From assembly GCF_003590775.1 (NCBI RefSeq), contig NZ_QYUM01000003.1:64501-128500 (forward strand): a stretch of 64,000 bases of DNA. Direction: 5' to 3'. The translations under genes and the position numbers were made by a program. The notes beneath the pieces were generated by a model that was not told the origin of the DNA, made no database searches, and was given only the letters and a program-made list of their open reading frames with translations. Below, one piece after another: positions 63,846 to 64,000 of the stretch; within the stretch, counting starts at the first letter, position 1; the number at the start of each line of letters is the position of its first letter. Source of the stretch: Sphingomonas cavernae. GTDB taxonomy: Bacteria; Pseudomonadota; Alphaproteobacteria; Sphingomonadales; Sphingomonadaceae.

Positions 63846-64000
63846 GTCTCTCTTACCGCGCACGCGCTCACCACGGCGGACGGTGCCTCGGTCACGGGCT
63901 ATCTTTTCCGCAGGGGCGGCGAGCGAACAGTGGTTTGCAGCATGCATCCCCGCGAATGCGTGGTCACGAACTTCGTCGTTCCCGAAGTGTTGCAGGGCGG
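63753..64000 (+). CDS. Alpha/beta hydrolase, N-terminal part (runs off the window)
   Basis: About 83 residues are in the window: MSLGHRSEGSVATATAGLRG, TIWNPDLLPGDVSLTAHAL and GYLFRRGGERTVVCSMHPRE then FVVPEVLQG. The strand-loop SMHPRE corresponds to the oxyanion region of alpha/beta hydrolases acting on esters or peptides. The nucleophile would lie beyond position 64000. GGAGGT precedes the ATG by a few bases. Divergent from the ligase and sharing its control region, so the two probably belong to one pathway. Confidence 0.65.
   Translation, partial: MSLGHRSEGSVATATAGLRGTIWNPDLLPGDVSLTAHALTTADGASVTGYLFRRGGERTVVCSMHPRECVVTNFVVPEVLQG

Overview
The base composition (GC-rich, roughly 60-65%), the gene families (TonB-dependent receptors, CHASE2 kinase, FecR/LysM protein, ECF42 sigma factor with a DGPF protein, DUF1153, GlsB) and the protein wording suggest a chromosomal accessory region of an alphaproteobacterium, most likely a sphingomonad (Sphingomonas, Sphingopyxis, Sphingobium or Novosphingobium type). 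No rRNA, intact tRNA or CRISPR array was seen.

Layout. (1) 1-4.2 kb is ordinary-looking: a NasT-like ANTAR regulator cut by the window edge, a flavin disulfide reductase coupled to a DUF4126 membrane protein, and a DGPF/YCII protein followed by an ECF42-type sigma factor. (2) At 4247-4291 lies the 3' end of a tRNA-Pro(CGG) without its 5' half, which looks like an integration scar. Everything to its right has island character. (3) 4.4-32 kb is a patchwork of catabolic genes and decayed DNA: omega-aminotransferase plus XRE-cupin regulator, 5'-end fragments of a P1 peptidase, a ligase and a hydrolase, remnants of IS3, IS5, IS630 and ISNCY elements, a resolvase, an IHF/HU-like protein, a broken zeta toxin with its small partner, an M24-fold hydrolase, a coupled S9 peptidase and SxxK serine hydrolase, an MFS transporter, two TetR paralogues, and a TonB-dependent receptor with the barrel half of another. 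(4) 33.4-46 kb holds a 3275-residue trimeric autotransporter adhesin with five back-to-back 741-bp repeats, followed closely by a Sel1 protein, a methyltransferase resembling the rickettsial surface-protein methyltransferases, and a DUF4019 protein. (5) 46-57.6 kb holds a decayed DUF885 and NUDIX gene, a Tad2-like (DUF2829) protein, a CHASE2-PAS histidine kinase with its OmpR-type regulator, a degenerate EAL protein, a DUF1153 protein, a lipoprotein, a LysM-FecR protein coupled to a frameshifted regulator, and a GlsB membrane protein. (6) 58.5-64 kb has IS3 and IS21 debris, then leuD-leuC, an aryl-AMP-ligase-like enzyme and a divergent alpha/beta hydrolase cut by the window end.

How it may work together. 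Two themes stand out. The first is a probable peptide/amino-compound uptake and breakdown regulon: near-identical TetR regulators, a similar TNGGTYG-N-TC-RACCAA palindrome before the M24 gene, the S9 gene, the MFS gene and the TonB receptor, and peptidase remnants nearby. The second is surface adhesion: the giant adhesin, its neighbours, a CHASE2 kinase/regulator, a LapG-like protease remnant, a degenerate EAL protein and four paralogous OmpR-type regulators, two of them broken. A 385-bp direct repeat (7510-7894 and 63461-63845) brackets nearly all of this, so the 56-kb stretch could be lost or amplified by homologous recombination.

Limits: all family calls are from reading the translated sequence; none was confirmed by a search. 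Several frameshifts could be assembly errors rather than true decay.
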